Source: Gammaproteobacteria bacterium (GTDB lineage Bacteria > Gemmatimonadota > Gemmatimonadetes > Longimicrobiales > Gaopeijiaceae). From it: DNA of 64,000 bases. Where the stretch lies: assembly GCA_028819075.1 (NCBI GenBank), contig JAPPMM010000065.1:147067-211066 (forward strand), given 5' to 3'. The position numbers and the translations under genes are program-made. The number at the start of each line of letters is the position of its first letter. The first letter of the stretch is position 1. Under the pieces are notes generated by a model, which made no database searches, had not been told where the DNA came from, and saw nothing but the letters and a program-made list of their open reading frames with translations. Below are positions 9,105-17,059 of the stretch, piece after piece.

Positions 9105-10217
9105 TCAGAGACAACTGCTGAGCGGCGTGGACCGCAGGCCGAACGCATCCGCCACCGCTCCGTGAACCACCTCGCCCCGAACCACGTTGAGACCACGGGC
9201 AAGGGCAGGATTGCGGCGACAGGCATCCCGCCAGCCCCCGCCCGCGAGCTCGAGGACATAGGGCAGCGTGGCGTTGGTCAGGGCCAGCGTGCTCGTCCGA
9301 GGTACGCTGCCCGGGATGTTGGTGACGCCGTAGTGGATCACGCCGTCGACCACGTAGGTGGGAGCTTCGTGCGTGGTCGGCCGAATGGTCTCTACGCACC
9401 CGCCCTGATCGACGGACACGTCCACGATCACCGACCCTGGGCGCATGGTCGCGAGATCCTCCTCGAACACCAGGAACGGCGTCCGCGCACCCGGCAGGAG
9501 CACCGCCCCGATGATCAGGTCCGAATCGCGCAACTGCTTGCGCACCGCGTAGCGCGTGGAGTAGAGGGCATGGACGCCCGCGGGCATCACATCCGCCAGA
9601 TGACGGAGCCGGGGAAGCGACGTGTCCAGAATGGAGACGCGCGCTCCAAGCCCTGCCGCCACCTTCGCCGCCTGGGTGCCCACGACGCCGCCCCCCAGAA
9701 TCAGCACCTTGCCGGGCATGACCCCGGGAACGCCCCCGATGAGGATTCCGCTGCCGCCGGAGGAGCGGGTCAGGTATCGGACACCCTCCTGCACGGCCAT
9801 TCTTCCGGCCACCTCGCTCATCGGCGTAAGGAGGGGCAGCGCGCCCTTGTCGGTGGCCACCGTCTCGTATGCGATGGCCACGGTGCCGGACTCCATGACC
9901 GCCCGGGTGAGGGCTTCGGATGCGGCGAAGTGGAAATAGGTGAAGACGATCTGCCCCGCACGCATGTCGGGCCACTCTGCGGCGAGAGGCTCCTTCACCT
10001 TCAGTATCATCCCCGCGCGCGCCCACAGCTCAGCCGCGCTGTCGACCACTTCCGCGCCCGCGCGCTGGTAGAAATCGTCGGTAAATCCGCTGGCCAGCCC
10101 GGCGTCCTTCTCGATGAGCACCTGATGGCCGGCCTGGGTCAGGGCTTCGACGCCCGCCGGAACCAGCGCGACCCGGTATTCGTGTGTCTTGCGCTCGGCG
10201 GGAACTCCGATCAGCAT
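9105..10217 (-). CDS. ald: Alanine dehydrogenase
   Basis: NAD-dependent interconversion of L-alanine with pyruvate and ammonia (cytoplasm). 370 aa, the family's normal length. Substrate residues match the family numbering: Lys75 in KVKEPL and His96 in YFHFAAS. The Rossmann NAD motif is VLILGGGVVGTQAAKVA, and the later VDVSVDQGGCVET and TNIPGSVPRTST segments are typical. It is the last gene of the rpsO-pnp run, 16 bp after the M16 peptidase gene. Nothing visible suggests a link to pnp beyond co-transcription. Confidence 0.96.
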   Translation of the reverse strand: MLIGVPAERKTHEYRVALVPAGVEALTQAGHQVLIEKDAGLASGFTDDFYQRAGAEVVDSAAELWARAGMILKVKEPLAAEWPDMRAGQIVFTYFHFAASEALTRAVMESGTVAIAYETVATDKGALPLLTPMSEVAGRMAVQEGVRYLTRSSGGSGILIGGVPGVMPGKVLILGGGVVGTQAAKVAAGLGARVSILDTSLPRLRHLADVMPAGVHALYSTRYAVRKQLRDSDLIIGAVLLPGARTPFLVFEEDLATMRPGSVIVDVSVDQGGCVETIRPTTHEAPTYVVDGVIHYGVTNIPGSVPRTSTLALTNATLPYVLELAGGGWRDACRRNPALARGLNVVRGEVVHGAVADAFGLRSTPLSSCL

Positions 10218-10233
10218 GGCGTCCGCCGGGGCT

Positions 10234-11451
10234 TCAGGGTCCCAGACGCAGCAGGCACTGGCGGTCGGGATGAAAGAACTCGGCCGCGGATTCGGCGACC
10301 TCCGCTTCCGTCACGCGATCGATGCGTGACAGAAGTTCGTCCAGCGTGGTGAAAGGCTCCTGGTGAAGGGCGAAGCCCGCCAGCCGATACAACCGGGCGC
10401 CGGGGCTCTCCAGGGAGAGCATGATCTGCCCCTTGACCTGACTCTTGACCTGGACGAGGTGTTCGCGCGGAAGGCCTTCGCGCGCCAGGGTGGCCAGCTC
10501 TTCCCTGATGGCGTCGATGACCTGGCCGGCCCCGTCGTGACGGGTGCCCGCGTAGATGCCGGATATCCCCGCTCGGGAATAGAAGGACTGGAAGGTATAC
10601 ACCGAGTAGGCCAGGCCCAGTTCTTCGCGAATGCGCCGGAACAGCCGCGAACTCATGCCGCCCCCCATCGCCGCGGCGAGCAGCACCAGGGGGTATCGTC
10701 TGCGGTCGGCCCTGGGAGGGGTTACGGTTCCGGTCACAATGTGGGTCTGGGCCGTCTCCCGCCGGACATGAACCTCCCTCCCCTCCACCGACCCCGGGTC
10801 GGGGATCGGGGTCTCGGGAACGCCGTCGGCTGCGCTGCGGAAGTAGTGTGCGGCCAGTTCCACCACCCGATCGTGCGCCACGTTGCCGGTGGCGGCGACG
10901 ACCATGCCTCCCGCGCCATAGCGGCTCCGGTGCAGATCGCGCAGGGAATCTCCCTCGACCGCCGAGACGGTGTCGCGGGTGCCCAGAATGGATGTCCCGT
11001 AGGGATGCCGGTCCCACAGGTGTTGGCCGTGCAGTTCGAAGGCGAAGTCCTCCGGAGCATCCTCGACCGCGGAGATCTCTTCGAGCACGACGCGCCGCTC
11101 AAGCTCCAGATCTTCGTCGAAGAGCGTGGGGAAAAGCACCAGGTCGGCGAGCACATCGAGCGCCTGGGGCAGGTGCTCATCCAGCACACGGGCCTGGAAG
11201 CTCGTGTGTTCCCGGCTGGTGAAGGCGTCGAGGGAACCACCCAGGCTCTCGAGGGCGAGCGCGATCTGCTCGCGTGAACGGTGTTGCGTTCCCCTGAAGA
11301 CCATGTGCTCGAGCAGATGACTCGCCCCCAGCACATCTTCGCCATCGTGCGCCGAACCCTGTGGGACCCAGACGCCGACCGCCGCGGAGCGGACCCCCGG
11401 AATCGATTCGCTGAGGACCTGGATGCCGGAGTCGAGCGTGGTGACCGCCAT
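10234..11451 (-). CDS. M16 family zinc metallopeptidase
   Basis: Zinc peptidase of the pitrilysin/processing-peptidase family. 405 aa from ATG 11451 (MAVTTLDSGIQVLSE). The inverted zinc motif HLLEH (His45, Glu48, His49) is intact, with the downstream Glu in the VVLEEI helix. The C-terminal M16 half, with the REHLVQVKSQVKGQ helix, is also present. The frame continues up to a GTG at 11544 that overlaps the pnp stop (GTGA), but the extra 31 residues look non-homologous. Position right after pnp matches the B. subtilis rpsO-pnpA-ymxG neighbourhood. The substrate is unknown. Confidence 0.92.
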   Translation of the reverse strand: MAVTTLDSGIQVLSESIPGVRSAAVGVWVPQGSAHDGEDVLGASHLLEHMVFRGTQHRSREQIALALESLGGSLDAFTSREHTSFQARVLDEHLPQALDVLADLVLFPTLFDEDLELERRVVLEEISAVEDAPEDFAFELHGQHLWDRHPYGTSILGTRDTVSAVEGDSLRDLHRSRYGAGGMVVAATGNVAHDRVVELAAHYFRSAADGVPETPIPDPGSVEGREVHVRRETAQTHIVTGTVTPPRADRRRYPLVLLAAAMGGGMSSRLFRRIREELGLAYSVYTFQSFYSRAGISGIYAGTRHDGAGQVIDAIREELATLAREGLPREHLVQVKSQVKGQIMLSLESPGARLYRLAGFALHQEPFTTLDELLSRIDRVTEAEVAESAAEFFHPDRQCLLRLGP

Positions 11452-11540
11452 GCGGTCCCGGTTTCGGGTTGTGGCGGGAGCGGCAGGAACCAGCGCGGCC
11501 GGGCCGGTGGGCCGCTGGGATCGGCGGTATCGGCCAGGTG

Positions 11541-13667
11541 TCACCGGCGGGCCCGGGACGCCGTTCCGCCCCGGGTGTTGTCGGCAAGAGCCGCGCGCCT
11601 GGAGAGGCGCAGCCGGCCCTTTTCGTCGATCGCGAGCAGCTTGACCCGCGTGATTTCGCCGACCTTGAGGACGTCTTCGGTCTTGCCCACCCGCCCTTCA
11701 GCGAGTTCGGAAATGTGGCAGAGCCCTTCGGTGCCCGGGAAGATCTCGATGAATGCCCCGAAAGTGGTGGTGTTCTTGACGGGACCTTCGTAGATGCGTC
11801 CGACCTCGGGCTCCTGAGCGATGGCTTCGATCATTTCGCGGGCGCGTACGCCGGCCTCGCCCGAGACGGCGGCGATCTTCACGACGCCGGAGTCCTCGAT
11901 GTCGATCTTGGCTCCGGTTTCATCTTGTATCGCCCTGATGGTCTTACCCTTGGGGCCAATGATCTCACCAATCTTCTCAGGGTTGATCGAGATCGAGATG
12001 ATGCGGGGGGCGTACTGGGACAGGTCGGTGCGGGCCGCCGGGATGGCGTGGTCCATGGCATCCAGAATGCGGCGTCGCGCCGTGCGCGCCCTGCCCAGCG
12101 CTTCCTGCATGATCGCCAGATCGAGCCCCTCGATCTTGATGTCCATCTGAATCGCGGTGACGCCCTTGCGCGTCCCGGCCACCTTGAAGTCCATGTCCCC
12201 GAGGGCGTCTTCGAGCCCCAGAATGTCGGTAAGCACCGCGAAGCGGTCGCCCTCCTTCACCAGCCCCATCGCCACCCCGGCGCACGACGCCTTGAGCGGC
12301 ACGCCCGCATCCATCAGCGACAGCGAAGCAGCGCAAACGGAGGCCATGGACGAGGAGCCGTTCGATTCGAGAACGTCGGACACCACGCGGATCGTGTACG
12401 GGAAGTCGTCGTAGTCGGGAAGCAGGGGCTGAATGGCGCGCTCGGCCAGATTGCCGTGTCCCACTTCGCGCCGCGACGTCCCGCGGATGGGCCTCGCTTC
12501 GCCCACCGAGAAAGGCGGGAAGTTGTAGTGAAGCATGAACGACTTCGTGGTTTCCTCGAGGGTATCGATCGAATCGATGCGCTGTTCGTCGCGCGAGGTG
12601 CCGAGGGTGACCACGCCCAGGGCCTGCGTCTGTCCGCGCGTGAAGAGGGCCGATCCGTGCGGCCGTGGCAGGACGCCCACCTCGCAGCCGAGCTGCCGGA
12701 TGTCGTCGACGCCACGACCGTCGGCGCGCCTGCCCTGGTCGAGGATGCCCGCACGCACGTGCTGCTTCTCTAGCTTGCGCAGGACTCCCTTCACTGCGGC
12801 GCGGACTTCTTCAATCTCCGTCCCTTCGGTCTCCAGTTGGCCGGCCACCTCATCTCCGAGCTCGGCCAAGGCCGCGGCCCGGGCCTGCTTTTCCTCCACC
12901 TCGAACGCGGCCGCCACCCCGTCCCGGGCGAGCGCTTCGACCTGGCCGACCAGCTCCGGAGCCGGCTCCACGCTGGTCCACTCCATCTCGTCCTCGTAAG
13001 CCCCGGCGACGAGATCACGCTGCATGGCCACCAGCTCGCGGATCGCTTCGCGGGCGACGCCCAGCCCTTCGAGGAGATCCTCTTCGGGCACCTCCACCGC
13101 GGCGCCTTCGACCATGGTGATCGCCTCGGCCGATCCCGCCACCACCAGGTCGACATCCGAATACTCGAGCTGCTGGAAGGTGGGATTCACGATCCAGGAG
13201 CCCTGAATCCGGCCCATGCGCACCGACGCCACCGGGACATGGAAGGGAATCTTCGACATGTTGAGCGCCACCGAGGCGCCCATCAGGCCGAGGACGTCCG
13301 CATCGTTCTCCTGATCCGCGCTCAGGATGTAGCAGATGATCTGGGTCTCGTTCATGTACCCTTTCGGGAACAGCGGACGGATGGGGCGATCGATCGAGCG
13401 CGCCGCCAGGATCTCCTTCTCGCCCGGGCGGCCCTCCCGCTTGAAGAAGCCCCCGGGAATCTTGCCGCCGGCGTAGGTCTTCTCGCGGTACTCGACGGTG
13501 AGGGGGAAAAAGGGAAGATGGGTTGGCTTCATCTGTGCCGTGGCCGTGCACAGCACCATCGTATCGCCAAAACGAACGAGGCAGGCCCCGTGGGCCTGCT
13601 TCGCCATGCGCCCGGTCTCCAGGACCAGGGTGCGTCCTGCAAACTGTCGCTCGATTCTTTTCAGCAT
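11541..13667 (-). CDS. pnp: Polyribonucleotide nucleotidyltransferase (PNPase)
   Basis: Phosphorolytic 3'-5' exoribonuclease of mRNA decay, a trimer. 708 aa, normal length, with the full domain set: first RNase PH-like core (residues about 1-145), helical linker, second catalytic core (about 320-540, with RGTSRREVGHGNLAERA and the FKVAGTRKGVTAIQMDIK catalytic region), KH domain with GPKGKT (about 560-615), and S1 domain (about 620-690, GPVKNTTTFGAFIEIFPG). It begins 8 bp after the rpsO stop, the classic rpsO-pnp arrangement. Confidence 0.97.
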   Translation of the reverse strand: MLKRIERQFAGRTLVLETGRMAKQAHGACLVRFGDTMVLCTATAQMKPTHLPFFPLTVEYREKTYAGGKIPGGFFKREGRPGEKEILAARSIDRPIRPLFPKGYMNETQIICYILSADQENDADVLGLMGASVALNMSKIPFHVPVASVRMGRIQGSWIVNPTFQQLEYSDVDLVVAGSAEAITMVEGAAVEVPEEDLLEGLGVAREAIRELVAMQRDLVAGAYEDEMEWTSVEPAPELVGQVEALARDGVAAAFEVEEKQARAAALAELGDEVAGQLETEGTEIEEVRAAVKGVLRKLEKQHVRAGILDQGRRADGRGVDDIRQLGCEVGVLPRPHGSALFTRGQTQALGVVTLGTSRDEQRIDSIDTLEETTKSFMLHYNFPPFSVGEARPIRGTSRREVGHGNLAERAIQPLLPDYDDFPYTIRVVSDVLESNGSSSMASVCAASLSLMDAGVPLKASCAGVAMGLVKEGDRFAVLTDILGLEDALGDMDFKVAGTRKGVTAIQMDIKIEGLDLAIMQEALGRARTARRRILDAMDHAIPAARTDLSQYAPRIISISINPEKIGEIIGPKGKTIRAIQDETGAKIDIEDSGVVKIAAVSGEAGVRAREMIEAIAQEPEVGRIYEGPVKNTTTFGAFIEIFPGTEGLCHISELAEGRVGKTEDVLKVGEITRVKLLAIDEKGRLRLSRRAALADNTRGGTASRARR

Positions 13668-13675
13668 TCTCTGAC

Positions 13676-13936
13676 CTAGTGGCGGAGACCGAGGTCCGCG
13701 ATGAGTTCGCGGTACTTCTCGTAGTCGGTCCGCTTCATGTACTCGAGGAGCCGCCTTCGCCGGCCCACCATCTTGAGCAGGCCCTGGCGGCTGTGATGGT
13801 CCTTCTTGTGCGCGCGGAAGTGACCTTGGAGATGATTGATTCGGTGGGTCAGGATCGCGATCTGAACGGGTGCACTGCCCCGGTCACCATCATGAACCTG
13901 ATACTTGCGGATGACTTCTTCCTTAACGAATCCCAT
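13676..13936 (-). CDS. rpsO: 30S ribosomal protein S15
   Basis: Primary 16S rRNA-binding protein of the small subunit platform. 86 aa (family usually 88-89). Conserved features include the [20 protein letters not shown] core and [17 protein letters not shown] near the C-terminus. An AGGAGG sits 10 nt before the ATG at 13936, a slightly long spacing. The immediate upstream RNA can form small hairpins, and S15 genes are often autoregulated by leader structures, but I cannot show that here. Confidence 0.96.
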   Translation of the reverse strand: MGFVKEEVIRKYQVHDGDRGSAPVQIAILTHRINHLQGHFRAHKKDHHSRQGLLKMVGRRRRLLEYMKRTDYEKYRELIADLGLRH

Positions 13937-14015
13937 CGCGGGACCGCCTCCTCAAGAGTCTTACGCTGCAAGGGAAGCCGGGGCGCGAACCCACTGACTT
14001 GTAAAACGGCGACCA

Positions 14016-14044
14016 AAGCTAGCCATAAGGGATGGGGGCTACAA
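14016..14044 (-). promoter_or_regulatory. Possible promoter in the 136-bp rpsO upstream gap
   Basis: Minus strand TTGTAG (14039-14044) and TAGCTT (14016-14021) are 17 bp apart, each matching about half of consensus. This would give rpsO-pnp its own transcript within the nusA operon, with a leader of roughly 70 nt. The remaining gap (13937-14072) holds a few short GC hairpins but no T-tract terminator. Weak evidence. Confidence 0.3.
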
Positions 14045-14072
14045 GGCGCGCGCCCCAACCGGGCGACACGGC

Positions 14073-14417
14073 TCAGCCTCCGCCGAACGCCGCGTCGGTC
14101 CTGGCGGCCATGACGAAGTCGTTGACATGGAGGTTGCGAATCTTGTGGGTCCACCAGGAAACGGTGACCCGCCCCCATTCCGTCAGGAGCGCCGGGTGAT
14201 GTCCCTGCTCCTCGGCGAGCGCGCCCACGCGGTTGGTGAACGACAGCGCCTGGACGAAGTCCGGGAAGGAGAAGACGCGCTCGAGACGGGGAATGCCGTC
14301 GCGCTCTACGATCTCCCAGTCGGGAATCTGTGGACGCCACGCCGAGACTTCGGCTTCGCTGGCGGGAGGAGCTCCTGCCCTGCACGGTTCACAGGTCTGA
14401 CGGGTCAGTTCGGTCAT
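14073..14417 (-). CDS. phhB: 4a-hydroxytetrahydrobiopterin dehydratase (pterin carbinolamine dehydratase)
   Basis: Dehydrates 4a-hydroxy-tetrahydropterin to recycle the cofactor of aromatic amino-acid hydroxylases. 114 aa from ATG 14417, which overlaps the ribF stop (ATGA). Motifs include [12 protein letters not shown], the [10 protein letters not shown] segment with the catalytic histidine pair, and VSWWTHKI (the family's V-x-x-x-T-H element). No phenylalanine hydroxylase is in the window, so the substrate pathway is unclear. PCD-family proteins are also found without one and can have other pterin roles. Confidence 0.9.
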   Translation of the reverse strand: MTELTRQTCEPCRAGAPPASEAEVSAWRPQIPDWEIVERDGIPRLERVFSFPDFVQALSFTNRVGALAEEQGHHPALLTEWGRVTVSWWTHKIRNLHVNDFVMAARTDAAFGGG

Positions 14418-15436
14418 GGTGTCATCCGGGATCTGGTCTGTGGAGAGGAATCGCGTTCGCGGTATTCGGCCAGGATGCGGCGGGCAAGCCGGACATCCTC
14501 GTTCATCCGGCCGACCAGCTCCGCCACGCTGGCAAAGGATCGCACCTCGCGGAGCCGCTCGATCAGATCCAGCCGGATTTCGGTTCCGTAGAGGTCGGCA
14601 CCGCGCAGGTCGGCACTGTAGTCGAGAAGATGCACTTCTATCGACGCACGGGAACCGGGGAAGGTAGGGCGCGGGCCGATGTGCAGGGCTCCGTCCCACC
14701 TCCCTGCGGGCAACCCGGCGCGCACCGCGTAGATGCCTTCGCCGGGAATCAGCTTGCCGGGGTCCCGAATCTCGAGGTTGGCGGTGGGGAAACCCAGGCG
14801 CCGCCCGCGCCCGTCACCCCGGACGACCACCCCGCGCAGCGAATACGGGCGCCCGAGCCCGGTGTGCGCGGCACGCACGTCGCCTTCCAGCAACGCCCTG
14901 CGAATCCTGCTCGACGACACGGGACCTCCCCCGGCGACGACGGGCGGTACGACCTGGACGTCGAAGCCCAGCTCCGTTCCCATCGCATCCAGGGTTTCCG
15001 CATCTCCCGACCGCCCCCTGCCGAATCCGTGGTCGTAGCCGATCACGAGTTCCCTCACCCTCATGCGGGCAACGAGGATCTCCTCCACGAAGCGCCGGGG
15101 AGTGTAGCGGGCCAGCGCCCGGGTGAACGGCAGGAAGACGGCGTAGTCGAGGTCGCTCTGCGCGAGGATCTCCTTCTTCTCGATCGAACTGGTCAGAAGT
15201 CCGGGCGCGTCCTTCGGCCTCAGGACCTGGAGCGGATGGGGGCGGAAGGTCACCAGGACGCTGGGCCTGCCCGTTTGTCGGGCTCTCCGGCCCATTTCGC
15301 GCAATACCTCCCGGTGGCCCAGATGGACGCCGTCGAAGGTCCCCACCGTAACCACGCTCCCCCGTTCGCAGCGCGGGACCAGTGCGGGTCGGGCGGATCG
15401 CGCGGCGCGACCCTCCATGCGGTCGGACGCCGTCAC
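14414..15436 (-). CDS. ribF: Bifunctional riboflavin kinase / FMN adenylyltransferase
   Basis: Makes FMN and then FAD. 340 aa. The N-terminal adenylyltransferase domain shows [10 protein letters not shown], the FRPHP motif and the SSSRIR signature. The C-terminal kinase domain shows GFPTANLEI (GxPTAN) and the EVHLLDY segment. The GTG at 15436 overlaps the truB stop (GTGA); an in-frame ATG at 15418 is an alternative. truB-ribF-rpsO order is widespread in bacteria. Here phhB is inserted between ribF and rpsO. Confidence 0.95.
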   Translation of the reverse strand: MTASDRMEGRAARSARPALVPRCERGSVVTVGTFDGVHLGHREVLREMGRRARQTGRPSVLVTFRPHPLQVLRPKDAPGLLTSSIEKKEILAQSDLDYAVFLPFTRALARYTPRRFVEEILVARMRVRELVIGYDHGFGRGRSGDAETLDAMGTELGFDVQVVPPVVAGGGPVSSSRIRRALLEGDVRAAHTGLGRPYSLRGVVVRGDGRGRRLGFPTANLEIRDPGKLIPGEGIYAVRAGLPAGRWDGALHIGPRPTFPGSRASIEVHLLDYSADLRGADLYGTEIRLDLIERLREVRSFASVAELVGRMNEDVRLARRILAEYRERDSSPQTRSRMTP

Positions 15437-16311
15437 AGGAACACCTTGCGCGGTTGCAGCACGCCCCCCCGGCCGACCCCGATCGCGACCAGGGTTCCCT
15501 GCGCGAGCGCAACCACCGGATCGGCCTCGGGAACGGGCTCAAGGGTCGGTTCGATGGCCTGTCCGCACGCCAGGCGCGCGGCGTCCTCCTCGCCCACGCG
15601 CACGGCCGGAAGGTGCGCCAGCGCCCTCGCGGCTGACAGGTGTGCGACCGGGGGAAGCTCGTCGCGTAGCCCGTCGGCAGCCGCCGCGTCGCGAACGCTC
15701 AGCGAGCCCACCGCCGTGCGCCGGAGCGCAGTCAGGTGGGCTCCCGTCCCCAGCGCCTCGCCGAGATCGCGCGCCAGCGCCCGAACGTAGGTCCCGGAAG
15801 AACACCGAACCGCAAACGTGACCAACGGAAGGGCGCAGCGGATCTCCCCCACCCCGTACACCTCGACCGGCACCGGCTCGAGCTTGACCGTCTCGCCCTG
15901 GCGAGAGCGGCGGTGGGCGGCGGTCCCGCGCACCTTCTTGGCGGAATAGCGCGGCGGAACCTGGAGGATGGGGCCCTGGAACGCCTCGAGGGCGTGCCGG
16001 ACGGTGCGCTCGTCCAATTCACGCCATCGAGGGCTTCCGCCCACCACGTCCCCGTCCATGTCGTGCGTGCTGGTCGACACGCCAAGGCGGGCGGTCGCCA
16101 GATAGGTCTTGTCCATCGCCGACAGGTACTGCGAAATGCGGGTGGAAGGACCGAGGCAGAGCAGGAGCAGCCCCGAGGCGAAGGGGTCCAGGGTTCCTGC
16201 ATGGCCGACGCGCCTGAGGCCCAGGCGCGCGCGCGCTTCCCGGACGATGTCGTGGGAGGTGGGGCCGATGGGCTTGTCGACCAGCAACACGCCGTCACGG
16301 GCGCGGCTCAC
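15433..16311 (-). CDS. truB: tRNA pseudouridine-55 synthase
   Basis: Isomerises U55 in the T-loop of tRNAs. 292 aa from the GTG at 16311, which overlaps the rbfA stop (GTGA) and follows a strong GGAGGAGAC ribosome-binding site. The long open frame upstream of this is a shadow of rbfA. Family motifs: VDKPIGPTSHD, GHAGTLDPFASG with the catalytic Asp (residue 42), KTYLATARLG, and the RYSAKKVRG segment. It belongs to the conserved infB-rbfA-truB-ribF module. Confidence 0.95.
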   Translation of the reverse strand: MSRARDGVLLVDKPIGPTSHDIVREARARLGLRRVGHAGTLDPFASGLLLLCLGPSTRISQYLSAMDKTYLATARLGVSTSTHDMDGDVVGGSPRWRELDERTVRHALEAFQGPILQVPPRYSAKKVRGTAAHRRSRQGETVKLEPVPVEVYGVGEIRCALPLVTFAVRCSSGTYVRALARDLGEALGTGAHLTALRRTAVGSLSVRDAAAADGLRDELPPVAHLSAARALAHLPAVRVGEEDAARLACGQAIEPTLEPVPEADPVVALAQGTLVAIGVGRGGVLQPRKVFL

Positions 16312-16679
16312 GTCTCCTCCCCTTCCCCGGCTGCGCCGTCGCCGGGGAGAACATCCTTGAGGATCTGTTCGATACGTGCGGCGTGTTCCAGCGACGTGTC
16401 TTCGACGAAGCGCAGTTCGGGTACGCGCCGGATGTGGAGCTCCGCGCCCAGCGATCCCCTGATGAACGCGGCCGAGGCGGCGAGCCCCTTCATGGCCCGA
16501 TCGCGTTCCCGGCCGTCGCCCGCCAGCCTTACGAACACCCGCGCGAAAGAGAGGTCGGAGGTCACGCGGACTTCCGTAACCATCGGCATGCCCACCCGGG
16601 GATCGCGCACCTCGCTGCGGAGGATGCGCGTGATCTCCCGCTGCAGCTGGCTGTTCACCCGGGCGAGCCTGCGAGCCAT
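16308..16679 (-). CDS. rbfA: 30S ribosome-binding factor A
   Basis: Small KH-like protein needed for late 30S maturation and 16S 5' processing, also a cold-adaptation factor. 123 aa, normal. It begins MARRLARVNSQLQREI and contains DPRVGMPMVTEVRVTSDLSFARVFV, the AAFIRGSLG segment, and RVPELRFVEDTSLE near the end. The short C-terminal tail is acidic. The start is 68 bp after the DUF503 stop; that gap contains nothing I can support as a gene. Confidence 0.95.
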   Translation of the reverse strand: MARRLARVNSQLQREITRILRSEVRDPRVGMPMVTEVRVTSDLSFARVFVRLAGDGRERDRAMKGLAASAAFIRGSLGAELHIRRVPELRFVEDTSLEHAARIEQILKDVLPGDGAAGEGEET

Positions 16680-16747
16680 CTGCGCTCAGCGGCCGCGGCC
16701 GTTGAACCATGCGCCCACGTCGACCTCCATGCGCTTCCGCGCGCGCT

Positions 16748-17029
16748 TCAGGCCAGGGGGTCGCGGACCGAGAGTACGACGACGCGGCCATCGGCCTCCA
16801 CGAAGCCGGCGAGACGGCCGCGAATCGACTCGGCGTGACGCCCTTCCGTGGTCACGAAGACCGCCGTAAGACCCGCTCGCGCGTGCAACTCGCGCATATG
16901 GGTCTCCGAAACGCCGACGTTGAAGCGATGGCGCATGCGGTCCTTCAGGGAACGCACGACGTTGCGCTTGTCCTTGAGGGACACGCATCCCGGAAGCAAA
17001 AGGTCCCAGGAGATCGCCCCGATCACCAC
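16748..17029 (-). CDS. DUF503 / YlxP-like protein
   Basis: 93-aa protein of the DUF503 (YlxP) family, found beside infB and rbfA in many bacteria; it is thought to relate to ribosome maturation, with no established biochemistry. Visible family features: SLKDKRNVVRSLKDRMRHRFNVGVSE and a second half with AVFVTTEGRH. The start is the first of two tandem GTG codons at 17029, 30 bp after the infB stop, without a clear Shine-Dalgarno. Identity comes from the N-terminal motif plus position. Confidence 0.85.
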   Translation of the reverse strand: MVIGAISWDLLLPGCVSLKDKRNVVRSLKDRMRHRFNVGVSETHMRELHARAGLTAVFVTTEGRHAESIRGRLAGFVEADGRVVVLSVRDPLA

Positions 17030-17059
17030 GGCCGGCGAACCGCCGGACCGCCCGCGGCC

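Noticed and set aside
13937-14072. tRNA-like piece upstream of rpsO (GGGTTCGCGCCC and an anticodon-loop-like stretch)
   Set aside because: The flanking stems do not pair and no acceptor stem closes, so it is not a tRNA and I could not show a degenerate one.
16680-16747. Short frame (MEVDVGAWFNGRGR) between the DUF503 gene and rbfA, possible frameshifted tail
   Set aside because: The DUF503 protein already has family length at its own stop. The extra piece has no homology signal.
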